In this document: positions 52,870 to 63,810 of the stretch, in pieces
Position numbering within the stretch: the first letter of the stretch is position 1
Layout of the letters: each line of letters opens with the position of its first letter
From: Macrocystis pyrifera
Taxonomy: Eukaryota; Sar; Phaeophyceae; Laminariales; Laminariaceae
Assembly (NCBI GenBank): GCA_031763025.1
Contig: JASSKH010000002.1
Span: 16,776,468-16,840,467 of the forward strand
Length of the DNA stretch: 64,000 bases
Direction: 5' to 3'
Position numbers and translations under genes: made by a program
The notes under the pieces: generated by a model
What the model saw: the letters and a program-made list of their open reading frames with translations, nothing else
Databases searched by the model: none
What the model was told of the DNA's origin: nothing

Positions 52870-54740
52870 TTTGTGTATCCTTCGAATTGTCATGTTATTA
52901 TTATTCTAAGCGACGTCGGGGGGACAGAATCCCCTGGCGTGGTACGAGAGCCGCGGCACCGGCCGCTGACTCTCGTTGCCTATCGCACTGCCAGGGGGCG
53001 CTTTCTGGCAACGTCGGATATCCCGACAACAACTCCACCACGAGAGCGCCGGCACCGCCGCCTGCTCCTACCCCGGAACGCGCCCGGAAGGCGTCGTCGC
53101 GTGTACGCACGATGACCGATCCTCGCTGAGCCTGGTCGCCTCTATGGCCTCGAAACAGGACCTCGATGCTGGTGGCCTAATGCCACTGCAACGAGGTCAA
53201 CCGCAGCTCCCCCGCGAATAACGCTACGTCACCCCTCGTCAAGCAATGCATGGGGTGAAAACTCCGGACGAAGAGGCGAGTATTTCGTCAGACCTCGCCA
53301 TGAAACAAATAGCCCAATGCCAACGACAGCCAAAGAACTCGGCCACCCGGGCCCCACGACACGGCCAGGCCCTGTCCTCCCGACAACGTGTCCCATGAAA
53401 AAGGGCAACGAATTATTTATATGGGGTACCGGCGGCAATGTGCGACCGTGCCACCCTTTCAATGCACGCTTGACAAGCGGCGACGACGTGGGCAATTTTT
53501 TTTGCAAGTTTACGCGGTAGAAGTGTGACGCGGCTGATAGTTTACTGGCAACAGTACCGGCTTGGTTGCCCTCCGACGCACACCACCCTACGAACTCAAG
53601 AAACGCCTGAATCTTATCCGTATTGGAGACTGGCGTGTCAAAATACGCAGCCACCCTGATTAACCCCCGAAAAACGGTCCGAGACCGGAAACCTGACGTA
53701 TAAGCTCGGTGAGACGAAGGCGGAACCGACTGGCGGATGAGCTGGCTGCCAGCACTCCTGAGCATAGCGCGACGCCCGCTGGCCCCAAGACCTGGGCTCC
53801 CAACGGACGCCGACCCCGGACGTACTAGCTGCGCAACCCGCGCTGCTACTTCCGTACACTCTACGATCGGGCTCGCCCCCACTAAGGGGCGAGGCCCGTC
53901 CCCCTATTCGTCAGTCTTGGCCGCCGCCGAGCGAATGAAGGCCCTCCCACTCGACGCCCCGCTGCCGCTGGTGCTGCCACTACCGGGGCCATTGCCGCTG
54001 CCGCTGCCATTGCCACTGCCACTGCCACCGCTGCCGCCGCCGCTGCTCCCCATTACTTGCACCGCCACCCCCCCCCCCGCCCGCCCTTGCCCTTGGCCCT
54101 CTTGGCCAGGGTTCTCCGAATACAGCGCCACTAGCTGTGACGCCGCTATCGGCCGACCCCTCCACCGGTAGCCGCCTTGCGCTTGTTTCCGCTGCCCGTC
54201 TTGCGAGCGGGACCGACGTGGGCGAACACGCAGGTGTCACCGAGCGGCACCTGCCGGTCTTCCCCCCCTGCCGGTATTCGCCACCCCCGGCTCCGGCCGC
54301 CAGGGTGGAGGTAAGGCGAGGTTGCTGGACTTCGGCGTTGACAAAACCGCCGAGGGCGACGTAGCCGGAAAGCCGGGGCCAGTGCGGCCCTGGAATGGCG
54401 GGGAAGGACTCCGCCGGCGGGGGTAGGCCCAAGCGTGACCGCAGGAGTCGGAGAAACCGCGCAGGTCGAGGGTGAAGGTCTCCAGGTCTTTGGTGGCCAG
54501 AGTCGCCAGTCTGGCCTACTTCGCCAGGCGATCGGCGACCGCAAGGTGCTCCATAACGTGGTCGTTGAGGATCGCATCCCCCGCGCTGAAGGCTCGTCCG
54601 AGCGCTTCCAAGCGAGCGCGCGCCACATGGAGGTCCGCGCCATCTTGTGGGAGCCCGCGGGACGCGATCGTAACGATCGCGTACTCCAAAATGCTCAGGT
54701 GTTGTGCCAATGGACGTTTGAAACCACAATAACAGCAAGC
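52870..54740 (-). pseudogene. Tyrosine-recombinase mobile element, copy 2, internally deleted
   Basis: Reading on the - strand: a gag-like region with EYAIVTIASRGLPQ, ARLEALGRAFSAGDAI and FAHVGPARKTGSGNKRKAA; then an open frame (53882-53229) with a recombinase core-binding domain (SSHRAYTSGFRSRTVF, IQAFLEFVGWCASEG, GTVASKLSAASHFYRVNL, SPLVKRALKG); then a catalytic-domain remnant (TSIEVLF, VIVRTRDDAF, ELLSGYPTLPESAP) at 53200-53000. It then jumps straight to the terminal block (52990-52870). The part with HxxR and the active-site Tyr is missing, about 400 bp compared with copy 1. In life the enzyme would cut and rejoin DNA during integration of the element. Confidence 0.68.
53985..54045. repeat. 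CCATTGCCGCTGCC-type repeat
   Basis: Repeats of CCGCTGCCATTGCCACTGCC inside the gag-like region encode a Gly/Ser- or Trp/Gln-rich stretch depending on frame. Confidence 0.65.
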
Positions 54741-54839
54741 CTAGCCTCTAGACCTGTCAATCGGCAGCGAGCAGTGCCGTGCTCTACTCATGCATCTATC
54801 ACGAGAAGCTAGGAGGGGGCACGGGACGAGTATGGTCGT

Positions 54840-55190
54840 TCTTCTCTTCTCTCTGCCTCTGAACAAATTAAGCCATATACATGACTATAAATAAATGAAT
54901 TCCGTCAGTTGTGAACAAAACAGGCATCACGTGAACTTAAAGATACTACACATTTCATTTTTTTACCGGGTGCATCAAAGCATCTTCCGAAAAAACGTCA
55001 AACAACTAAACACAAAACAATCACACCATCACGCGAGGAAGGAAGGAATAACACTAAAATATATATATATATATATATACCAGGTAATGAACACCAACAA
55101 CCTAAAATTGGTACTGAATTCACTAAGTGTGAGGTGATACAATCAATTGCAACTTTTAATAAGAAGGCGAAAAGTGTAGATACGTATCAT
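54840..55190. other. AT-rich spacer with (AT)n
   Basis: AT-rich sequence with an (AT)n run at 55060-55079. No gene. Confidence 0.6.
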
Positions 55191-55194
55191 AAGT

Positions 55195-56257
55195 TCAAAA
55201 AAATCTTAGGGGCAGGACTGGATTTTTGTTACATACGTGAACTTCGCATTTTCGTGTCCGGTGTTCCATAATTGGGGGGAAAAAAACGTTAGGAAATGAC
55301 CCAATCCATAACAAGGAGAAAAGCAACACGTCACCAAATAAAAAACTCTTCGTAGGCAGGAGATTGAAAAAAAGGCTATGCCGCCGAGCTTGCGCGAGAG
55401 AAAAAATCAGTAATTGCTGCTGCTGTCTGCCTTTCTCTGTTGCTTTTGTACGCCGCATGCTGATGCGCAGCACCAGGCTCGGACACACGGACGCACGAGC
55501 ATGAACAGGGCAATGCTGTCGCCTTTGTGTGATACGCAGGAATCGAGTCGCGAGTTTTGACTGTGGTTTGCTGCTGCTGTACCAGAGTACACAACATATA
55601 CCCAGCCATCGACATCCGCTACGTGATGTCATGCTGCGCCTCGTCAGGACTGAGAACGCCAACAACGCTGCCTGCAACTCCGAGGGTGCGCACTCCACCT
55701 CTAGCTCACGAGCATGTTGCTGCCGTGTTATGCGGCTGGGCTTGAGTCTTGGACAGGGTTGCGTCACTCACCACGCGCATGAGACTCTGCTCCTGGCTTG
55801 TGTCATACTCCTGTATTATGCTCGAATAGATACATGCACCTGGGGTCGTTTTGATATATATGTTAATACCCAAACCATCCCAACCACCCTCACATTTCCG
55901 GACAGAGTGCAAAAGTATAGTTTTTTTTACCAGAACCAGCAAACATGTTTTGAAGTCATGCTGCTTTCGCCAGGCGCGACTCGCTTCCCGTCGCATCTAG
56001 GCCCGATGACAGATACCCTCCGCCGTCGTGATGGCACCTGGTGTGGTGGCAACCGCTCGGCGTACGACCACGCCCACGTGTCTGCCAAACGTTTGCCTCC
56101 GGGGTTTGCTTCTCTTCCACAAAATACTTTGTCCCCTTCGTTCTTGTTTTTTTTTCCCCATGACGAAATATATATATTTTTAATCGAAAGGCGGCCGAGA
56201 GACGATTTTCGGAAGCAAATTCCAAAATTGTTGCCGAAAGAAATCAAGCGCGGGTAG
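55195..56257. other. Unrecognised overlapping ORFs (190 codons -, 242 codons +)
   Basis: A - strand ORF (55767-55195) and a + strand ORF (55529-56257) overlap. Both have mixed composition without simple repeats. The + ORF has Arg/Lys-rich C-terminal IERRPRDDFRKQIPKLL. No domain, splice pair or promoter supports either, and they cannot both be right where they overlap. I keep them as unassigned; the + one is slightly more protein-like. Confidence 0.2.
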
Positions 56258-56667
56258 CTCTGCTGCGCGCACCAAATTCCACGGCAGGGCATGATGTCAG
56301 CTGATGCTAGATCAGCACGAGAACTTTTTTCCCCTAGCCAAAAGAGAAAGAACAGTCCCAAAATGCAGGCATTTCCATACTAAAAAGAGCCAGATAAAAA
56401 AATCAAAGCACTACAAGCGACCATTCGGTTCGTCTGTACCAGCCAGAGGTGCCTGTCAACTGTCACAACCCAACTCGTCTCCGGCGCCGAGTTTTTCCGG
56501 ATGAAATTTGAATGTTTGCGTAGTGCAAAACCTGCCAGGTACCTGGTAGTATTTAGTGTTGCCGATGATTTTTTATTTTTGTTCCTGTTTTAGGAATTTT
56601 TAGAATGGTAGTTTTGTGTAGACCGGACACCTCATTGGTATTTATTGACTTCCAATCCCAACCCTAA

Positions 56668-57162
56668 GGCCAATTCTTATGCCGCTGGATCACAGCCAAT
56701 TGAAAAAGTCCCCTTCAGCATGTTCGCATGAGCTTTGACCCGGAAATGTTGAAAAAAAATGTCTCTCCTCATAAAGTGTCGGAGTTCTGTCCAAGATCTA
56801 TCAGGGGGTGTTTCCCGCTTCTCCACGGGCCCGGTGCAAGAAATCACCGTTGGCACTTTTTCGATCCAACTGAGGCGAATATGATTGCGATGGGGGATCG
56901 GATGAAAAATACGTTTTTTTCGATCCGATCGGACGTTTGGATCGTGTTTGACCCAGTTGGATAGAAAAAGTGCGGACGGCAATTTCCTGTATCTGGGTGC
57001 CTGGAGAAGCGGGAAACACCCCCAGATAGATCTTGGAGAGAGATTCGACACATTATGAGGCGAGAAAGACCAATTTCCAACATTTCCGTGGCAAACGCTC
57101 ATGCGAACGTGCTGAAAGTTGTTTTTCAACTGACTGCAAATCCGACGGCTTAAGAAGTGGCT
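56668..57162. mobile_element. Long palindrome (foldback/MITE-like), ~240-bp arms
   Basis: Arms around a centre near 56915 share GGGGTGTTTCCCGCTTCTCC, CCAAGATCTATC, GGAAATGTTG and GTTCGCATGAGC, with about 75-80% identity. Similarity weakens outward at CTTATGCCG/CTTAAGCCG. No related palindrome is seen at 45 kb, so it is a separate family. Confidence 0.8.
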
Positions 57163-57289
57163 TAAGGCTGTTTCCCATGCGCTTCGTCTTTTTAGCTTCA
57201 GATTTCGACCCGATGGCATTTTCGGATGTGAACTTGGCAAATCGAAACAGTCTTCCTATGCGAAAAAAAACAACAACAGATTTATTGTG

Positions 57290-58085
57290 CGTGCAGAGAT
57301 TCGAGCAAACGCCGAGACCAACTGCTGCTGTTGTGGCCTGGCGCCGCGAAGAGGCGCGCTGAGCCGCTGCACTGCGCGTAGGATCCAAGCGTCCGAGTCC
57401 ACGCTGACTGCCTCTGGTCTGGGGGTGGAGAGACGTGCCGGGTGCGCTGGAGTCAACCCGTCTTGGTATTTTGTGCTGTGACACAATGCGACTGACTGCC
57501 GCTGCTACCACTGCCGCTGCCGCTATAGTCTACGAGTACGCATCCGCGGAGAGGTGCGCGCCGAGTGCGCTTCTCTTGGTACCTAGGCCTGAGCCCGCGC
57601 CAGCCGACTGCAGTCTGACCACGGACAGACGCGCCGCTCGCCGACGTTGCGTCGGGCGCGACGCATCGTCGCTATCCAGCTGTGTCACCATCCAACTCAT
57701 CGATCGTTCTGCTGCTGCTTGCTGTCGTGGATAACATCTTGAATTAAGAGACCATGCCACTTTTCGTGGGCCATCGGATTGCCATATCGAAAAAAGAAAC
57801 AGTCAGATTTTGCATATTCGGATTGCATAAGCAGATGCTTTCATTTTTGGGATCGAAAAATACAAATCTGAAGCTCGAAATATAACCGCATAGTAAACAG
57901 CCTAACTGTAGTTTTATTGTCGGTCTGTTGTACTGTATTTACGAGCGCGGTAAAAACACACCAAAGTTTGCCCACATAGATAAGACAGATTAGCTCACCC
58001 TAGCTCACAGCTACGTAGCTCATTTGGGTGAGAGCTGCAGTATGATCGATCACATATTTGACGAGTGTGAGCTACAAAGAAATAT
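57290..58085. other. No gene recognised
   Basis: GC-rich 57300-57740 holds several short ORFs, and its GCGCTGCACTGNGCGT/GACCCAAGCGTC-like words resemble 7165-7200. Nothing else is identified. The rest is unremarkable. Confidence 0.45.
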
Positions 58086-58092
58086 ACGACAT

Positions 58093-58372
58093 CTTTGCCG
58101 GATGTAAGCCGTGGAAATAGCTCTTTTTGGCTAACGTTTCCCTTGGATCAGCCGTCAGAGCTATTAAAAGATGATCTATCAACATATTGTTAATGTTTGC
58201 CAGGGTTTGATTCCTACGAAATACAGCCATTTACACAGGTTTGCCGGATGTAAGCTGTAGAAATAGCCCTCTTTAGCTCACGTTTGCCTTGGATCAGCTG
58301 TAAGAGTTATTGATAGATGAGCTATCTAAATATTGTTAATGTTTGCCGGGGTTTGATCTCCTATGAAATACA
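58093..58372. repeat. Tandem duplication (~148-bp period)
   Basis: Both copies run TTTGCCGGATGTAAGC...CTTGGATCAGC...ATATTGTTAATGTTTGCC...GGGTTTGAT...GAAATACA. The second abuts the CCCTTCGGGAT repeat. Confidence 0.8.
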
Positions 58373-58544
58373 AGATCCCCTTCGGGATGTGGGTAACGTG
58401 AAATCCCGGGGGCGTCGCAAGGCGAAAAGGAAGTCATAGGTAACACCCGTATAGCTGTTGTTGGCGGAAACTGGGGCCGTGGGTTAGCGTATTGCCCGAA
58501 GGAAAAAGTAATATAGTCGTCGGCAGGAACTGAGTTTTTACTCT
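58371..58544 (+). repeat. CCCTTCGGGAT family, copy 3 of 3
   Basis: It is very close to copy 1 (10213), with GATGTGGGTAACGTGAAATC, CCGGGGGCGTCGCAAGGCG and the end GGCAGGAACTGAGT. Both copies lead into a TACTAC-rich region, so the original unit may be longer. Confidence 0.65.
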
Positions 58545-58549
58545 GTCTG

Positions 58550-59160
58550 TGGTGGATACTATACTACTACATGCACGCCGTACCATAGGTTGACTACTTT
58601 ACCGTAACTATACACCACTACACTACTACGCAAATGCAGTACAAGTAGAAGCAGCACACACCCTTCAAAATACTACTACGACTACTACGTACTAACTATA
58701 TACTACTAAGTATTAACAGTACTGTTGACCAAACGCTCATACAACAGACAACCTCATGGTAAACAGAGAGGTCAAATAACCACGCGGTACTATGGGTTGG
58801 GGCGTGACTTCTGTATTACACCACCAGTAGTACGTAGATGGATGCAGTACAGGTAGAAGCAGCATGAGTAAATATTACACTACAATACCCACTGCTACTG
58901 CTCCTAAAATACTAAAACTTCCATACAGTGGCGACGTAGCATGCAAGCATTAACATGAGTTGGGGGTTGGGGGCATGACTACTGTACTGATACTCTTGAT
59001 GTACCCTATTAATACCACTACTACGCCGAGAGATGTACTGTACGTAGTAAAGGTAGAAGCAGCATGCACGCTACAAACTTCCTGGTACTACGTATACTAC
59101 TACAACTACTATTAATAACGATGTTGTAAATGTACAGGCTACGTATCATATACGGCTGAG
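58550..59160. repeat. TACTAC-rich region like 10620-11330
   Basis: It shares GACCAAACGCTCATACAACA, CCTCATGGTAAACAGAG, GTCAAATAACCACGCGGTAC and GTAGAAGCAGCATG with the 10.6-11.3 kb region, in the same order. Confidence 0.65.
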
Positions 59161-59223
59161 GGCATCTACTGCTATAGGCAGGGTAGAAGCAGCATGCAGA
59201 GGTAGACGGACCGAGGATTCCAG

Positions 59224-59345
59224 TTTTGTTGTCACGTACGTGCTCGGTGTGAGGTGTGTGGTGTACGTCAAAGGGCTAGGTGACACATATATGACGCTCG
59301 ACAGACGTGTATTGTTGCTGCTACTGTATCTGCTGCTGCTCCTGA
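59224..59345 (+). repeat. CACGTACGTGCTCGGTG family, copy 3 of 3
   Basis: It is nearly identical to copy 1 (26941) over GTCACGTACGTGCTCGGTGT and GAGGTGTGTGGTGTACGTCA, followed by a CTG-rich tail. Confidence 0.68.
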
Positions 59346-60037
59346 TATTAGATGCTGCTGCTGCTGAGGTTGATAAAAAACGGGCGATTGCAAAATATTG
59401 TAGAGCAGGGCAAGGGTTGCCCTGCTGTTCCCTAGGTGTTACCATTTAATACAAGGTTGGACTGAGGTATGAAAATTCTCTCGCGACGTAGATCTTCCTA
59501 GATAGAATTGTACTTGCTTGAAGATGCTATGGTTGTTGACGCTATATATTGTTCATTGCGTGGCTTTTCAGAAGAAAGAAGTGATAGCAGCAGGAGATAC
59601 CAGGCATGCTTATACAGTAGATGCTGATCACCCGACCCGAACTCCAACCCCAACCCGACCGCTACGGAGTGACCTATGTGCTTGGATGCAAAAAAGGTAC
59701 TGCGGGTTGTGTGGGCATGGAGACGTCAGTAGTATCACTGTTGTAGTCTTGTTTTGACCTGGTGTAAAAGGGTAGGTTGTCTGTCGTCCTTTGTTGTTGT
59801 AGGCCGTTGTTGTCGTGGCCCGTCTGACTCTTTTGTCGCAGTCGGCCTTTTATTTCTTGGAAATAATCATTCTGACTCTTTCAAGTCTGCCTATTAATAA
59901 TAGGTCAGCATTGTTCTTTGAATTATGAAGCAAATAAACGATACAACATCAGTCGGCCTGTTGGAAGCCATCACCATCGTGCCAGTAGTAGGTACCAGGC
60001 AATCTCGGCCGGTTGTCTGTGATCGCGACGACAGCAG

Positions 60038-60490
60038 CTACTTGTTGTGGTGGTGGTGTGGTGCTCTCTCTCTCTCTTGCTGTAATCGCTCATGCATCTG
60101 CTGGCGGCCAAAACTCTTGGCGGGCAAAGCTCAGCAGCAGAAGCAGCAGCAGCTATTAATAGCCGCAAAAAAAAATCTCCCTAGTCAGCGGCAGGCGGCA
60201 GCTAAGCTACTCCTCAGAGCTGGTGCTGCTCAGGAAGAGCTGCTGCTCAGGAGCAGCTAGCTACTTGTTGTGGTAGTGGTGCGGTCCCTCTCTGTCGCTT
60301 AGGTATCTGCCGTCGCGACAACCTGAAGAAGCATATATATGTCGATCGCGGCCAAAGCTCTCGGCGCGGCCAAAACTCAGCAGCAGCTTCTGAAGCACCA
60401 GCAATCAGCTAGCTGCAAAAAAAGTTCCCCGCAGTCAGCGGCAGGCAGCATCTAAGCCGCTGCTCAGGAGCTGCTGCTCCGAGCAGCAGC
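60038..60490. repeat. Tandem duplication (~223-bp period)
   Basis: Both copies contain TACTTGTTGTGGTNGTGGTG, GCGGCCAAAACTC, TAGTCAGCGGCAGGC or CAGTCAGCGGCAGGC, and GCTGCTCAGGAGC. Confidence 0.75.
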
Positions 60491-60539
60491 TCAAAAGTTC
60501 GAAGCCTGTCTTACGAGTAGCTGCTGCTGCTGCCGTCTC

Positions 60540-61455
60540 GTGACTCCTGACTCGTGATATCGCAATTTTTCGAGCGTTACAACAGCATCAACAGACCATA
60601 TATTTGGCATGCTGTCCGTCGCGGTGCATGATATTACGTAGATACGGGTATCCTGGGCGCGTTCATTTGTCTCAACTGCTGCTCCACTTTGTCGGGTCCC
60701 TTGCTACGTTATGTACCGATGCGGGTGTCCGCGCTGTGGATCGCTGCGTGCTGCGCGTCGCGTTGATGTATTGCCTAATATAATCAGCAGCAGCAGAGGA
60801 GTGGAAAAGACGATAGATAGATATGTACTACTGCTGTAATAATACCTGGTACAATAATTAGTTGTACGATCGCGCTCGCTCCTCCTCCTCCTACTACTAT
60901 ACTACTGTTGTTGTAGTAGTACTACTACTGCCGTGCTTCGTTAAAAACAAACAGCAAGAGAAAATGATGCACTGCAGTGACTTGGTATATCTACTGAAGA
61001 ATATTTTGTGGAGACAACGCTACTACCGCTACTACAATACTACCTAATGAGTAGAACATGACGAAATGATGTGACTCACTGGCAAGGCAGTATCATAACA
61101 CATGGTTGATGATTCCAATCTACCGATAGTCGGATGCGTACTCTGTTGTAATTTGACTGTTTTACGACCGATAAGATATCGATCTCAGGCAGAGGCGGCG
61201 CGGACAGCTGTTAGGCTGATCCGTAATTTGTTCTGCGCAATGCCGTTGCCCATCTGCACTTTGGCTCGCTCATCGTTTAGATAGCTTGAATAGACCGACA
61301 TACTTCGACTGGTTACAAGTGATGAACGTTGAAGCTCATGCTGCGGCGAAGCCACGTTTGCTATGTGCAGGATCTCACTGGGATCTGCGTGCAGTTTAAT
61401 TCGTATGAAGAAGTACGAAAAAGCGCGGAGGAAGAAATATCCCGGTCCCCCTTCA
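60540..61455. other. No gene recognised; TAC/CTC triplet tracts
   Basis: A CTCCTCCTCCTCCTAC/TACTAC tract at 60880-60932 is the only clear structure. Confidence 0.5.
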
Positions 61456-61458
61456 TGT

Positions 61459-61990
61459 CATAATTTTCTGCCTGATTGGAACACGTTCCACCCGTCAAAA
61501 AGAAAAATACAACGAACATCCCTCTTAGCCTTGTACGCCGCCCGCCCGTCTCGCGACCATCTCACCACCGATTCGGTCCGGATAAAGTTTCCCTCCCTCT
61601 CTGCCATAGTGAGCCCCGTTGCCCGCCTCTCGTGAAGCCCGGTGCTCACCGTGGCCCTTCTTTGCCAGCTCGACAAAGTTGGTGCTCAAACTGCATTGAA
61701 TTCTCTTCGAAGTTTAGTTTGGTTGCAAAAATAAGCACCGCTTGAATATTATTTTGCATTGCAAAACGACCCTTATATCTCGTATATAGTACAAGCGGAG
61801 CCTCACAAGGAGGCCAGACAGAGCCCATTCGTGCTTCCTACGTGTCTCGAGGCACACGCGACGCCTAGCCATGAAAACGGCGACCGCGTTCCTTGCAGTA
61901 CCCCCCCCAGTCTACCTGCTAGCACCCGCTGACACCCGCGGCGGGGCCGGGCTCGCCCGCGGTACCGTGTTCTGAGTACACGCATGCGCA
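61459..61990 (-). repeat. Promoter-plus-ORF repeat, copy 2
   Basis: Inverted partner of 47358-47910. The ORF (61676-61458, 72 codons) begins TTGTCGAGC where copy 1 has ATGTCGAGC, so its start codon is lost. It ends in a TGA after FDGWNVFQSGRKL, inside the conserved TTCCAATCAGGCAG segment. The TATA-like GATATAAG is at 61779-61772. Confidence 0.72.
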
Positions 61991-62138
61991 CGGAACGAAA
62001 TGACATGTCTTGAAAAATATTATAAGCAACGTGTGACTCGTACCTGGTGTGTTTGTAAGTCCAAGAAGGCGCTTCTATTGACGAACGCGTTTTTTGTTCG
62101 AAATTATAAGCTATACCGGGACATTGTTTCTTTGCCAG

Positions 62139-62430
62139 AAGACGGTATACGTTGACAGAAAACGTCACATAACTTGAGTTTGGTGTGCCCTGATCACCTC
62201 GTTTTACTTTTTCGTACCGTAAACTGGCAAAAATACGATGGTGTACCGTTTTTTGGAACTTTGGCAAGTGAGACGGACGGACATGATGTTTCGCCATAAA
62301 ACGGTATACCTTGACAGAAAAGGTCATCTAACTTGGGTTTGGTGTACCCTGATTGCTTGGTCAGAGTTTTTTGTACCGTAAAATGACAAAAAAGCGCTGG
62401 TGTACCGTTTTTTGTCATTTTGTCCGTTAG
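62139..62430. repeat. Tandem duplication (~160-bp period)
   Basis: Shared words: CGGTATACNTTGACAGAAAA, CTAACTTGGGTTTGGTGT-like, GTACCGTAAANTG and TGGTGTACCGTTTTTTG. Confidence 0.75.
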
Positions 62431-62577
62431 GATAGGAAATTAATTTTGCTTCTAGATAACCCTAGGTAAACCTAGGGAATTATTGAGATTTTCAACACAG
62501 AAAATTCAGCAGAGAAAATTCTCGTGCTCGTGCAGGATTGATTATTGTTGACTGCTCGCCACGACTCGCGAGCTCAC

Positions 62578-62635
62578 GGGTAGGTTTCCAAGCCTATTGC
62601 ACCGAAACATAAGAACACGAGACCATGATCACTTG
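62578..62635. repeat. Repeat shared with 46605-46660
   Basis: GGGTAGGTTTCCAAGCCTAT followed by TGCACCG and GAGACCATGATCA. Confidence 0.6.
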
Positions 62636-62780
62636 ATTGCGCGACCTGGTGAACACTGCAAACACATACTATACGAACACTGCTGTCGTACTGCTGCTGC
62701 TGTTATTACGGGAGTCCATAGTTAATAGGACCTATGGTATACATAAAAAGCGGAGTATCTCTACGTGCACGAGAGATGCA

Positions 62781-62998
62781 TGTTTTGTTCACAATCGACG
62801 GAATTAATCATTTATAGTCATGGGCTCTACCGACGGAAACTAATAGCTGAAGTTGCCCAGAGGCAGAGAGAAGAGAAGAACGGCCACACTCGTCCCGCGC
62901 CCCCGCCTAGCTTCTCGTGATAGGTGCACAAGCAGAGCACGGCACTGCTCGCTGCCGATTGATAGGCCTAGAGGCTAGGTCTACTGTTGTGGTTTCTA
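62781..62998 (+). repeat. ~230-bp dispersed repeat, copy 3 of 3
   Basis: Same family as 9231 and 37111. The middle is more diverged, but GATAGGCCTAGAGGCTAGGT and CTACTGTTGTGGTTTCTA are intact. Confidence 0.65.
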
Positions 62999-63587
62999 GC
63001 AGCAACTGCGGAGGTCGGCAGGCTACAGCATGCAGCGGGAGGAGGAAGAGCAGGAGCAACGAGCGCTTTCCCGGTATGTGTGCGAGGCGCGCGAACGAGC
63101 GGGGGTCCCGGGCGTTCGCGGGTCTAGACCCCGAACTCGATCACAATGGGGCGTGGGGCGGTCGACTCCGGTACACAATGATACACGTCCGCAAGCAAGC
63201 ATCGTTAACTCGCTCGCTCGGGGCTGCCAGCCGTGATTCCCACGTGGTTTGGTCGTGGCCGGTTCGTCGTACATGCACGAAGTTATTATAGCTGGCACGG
63301 GTAGAAGGCAGCTCACGTCCTTTCCCAACCCGCGAATACGCTATACGAAAGGCTATACTGCTGTATACCTAGGAAAGAAATACATACCCGGACCTAGAGT
63401 ACTGGGCATTAATATGGGAACACCGTTGACGCCGGAGCGGAGGGCATATGTGGTGTACGAGTATATGCCAGGTTGGTTCCTTTGCCCTTCTCGCAGACCC
63501 CGTACCCAGGAACGCGATACATTCTCGCATACACCGGTATACATCGCGAGACACAACGGACTGTTGTACGTACCACAATGCTGTGTC

Positions 63588-63810
63588 ATACACGTTGCGA
63601 GACACATCTGTACTGCTGTATGCTCCAACTATATACAGGATCGATGGCCAAGGAATTGTGGCCGGCGCCACTAACGATACGTACAATACAAATCGCGAGA
63701 CATAGTTGTACTGCTGTATGCCCCAACTACAGGGACGATGGCTAAGGAATTGTGGCCGGGGCCACTAACGATACATACCATACACATAGCGACACACGTG
63801 GACTGCTGTA
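63588..63810. repeat. Tandem repeat (~105-bp period)
   Basis: Copies share GCGAGACANAN.TGTACTGCTGTATGC, AAGGAATTGTGGCCGG and CCACTAACGATAC. A third, shorter piece extends to about 63960. Confidence 0.7.

Noticed and set aside
53737-54171. 144-codon Pro/Leu-rich + strand ORF
   Set aside because: It is the antisense of the gag-like and recombinase coding region. The Pro/Leu run comes from the CCATTGCCGCTGCC repeat.
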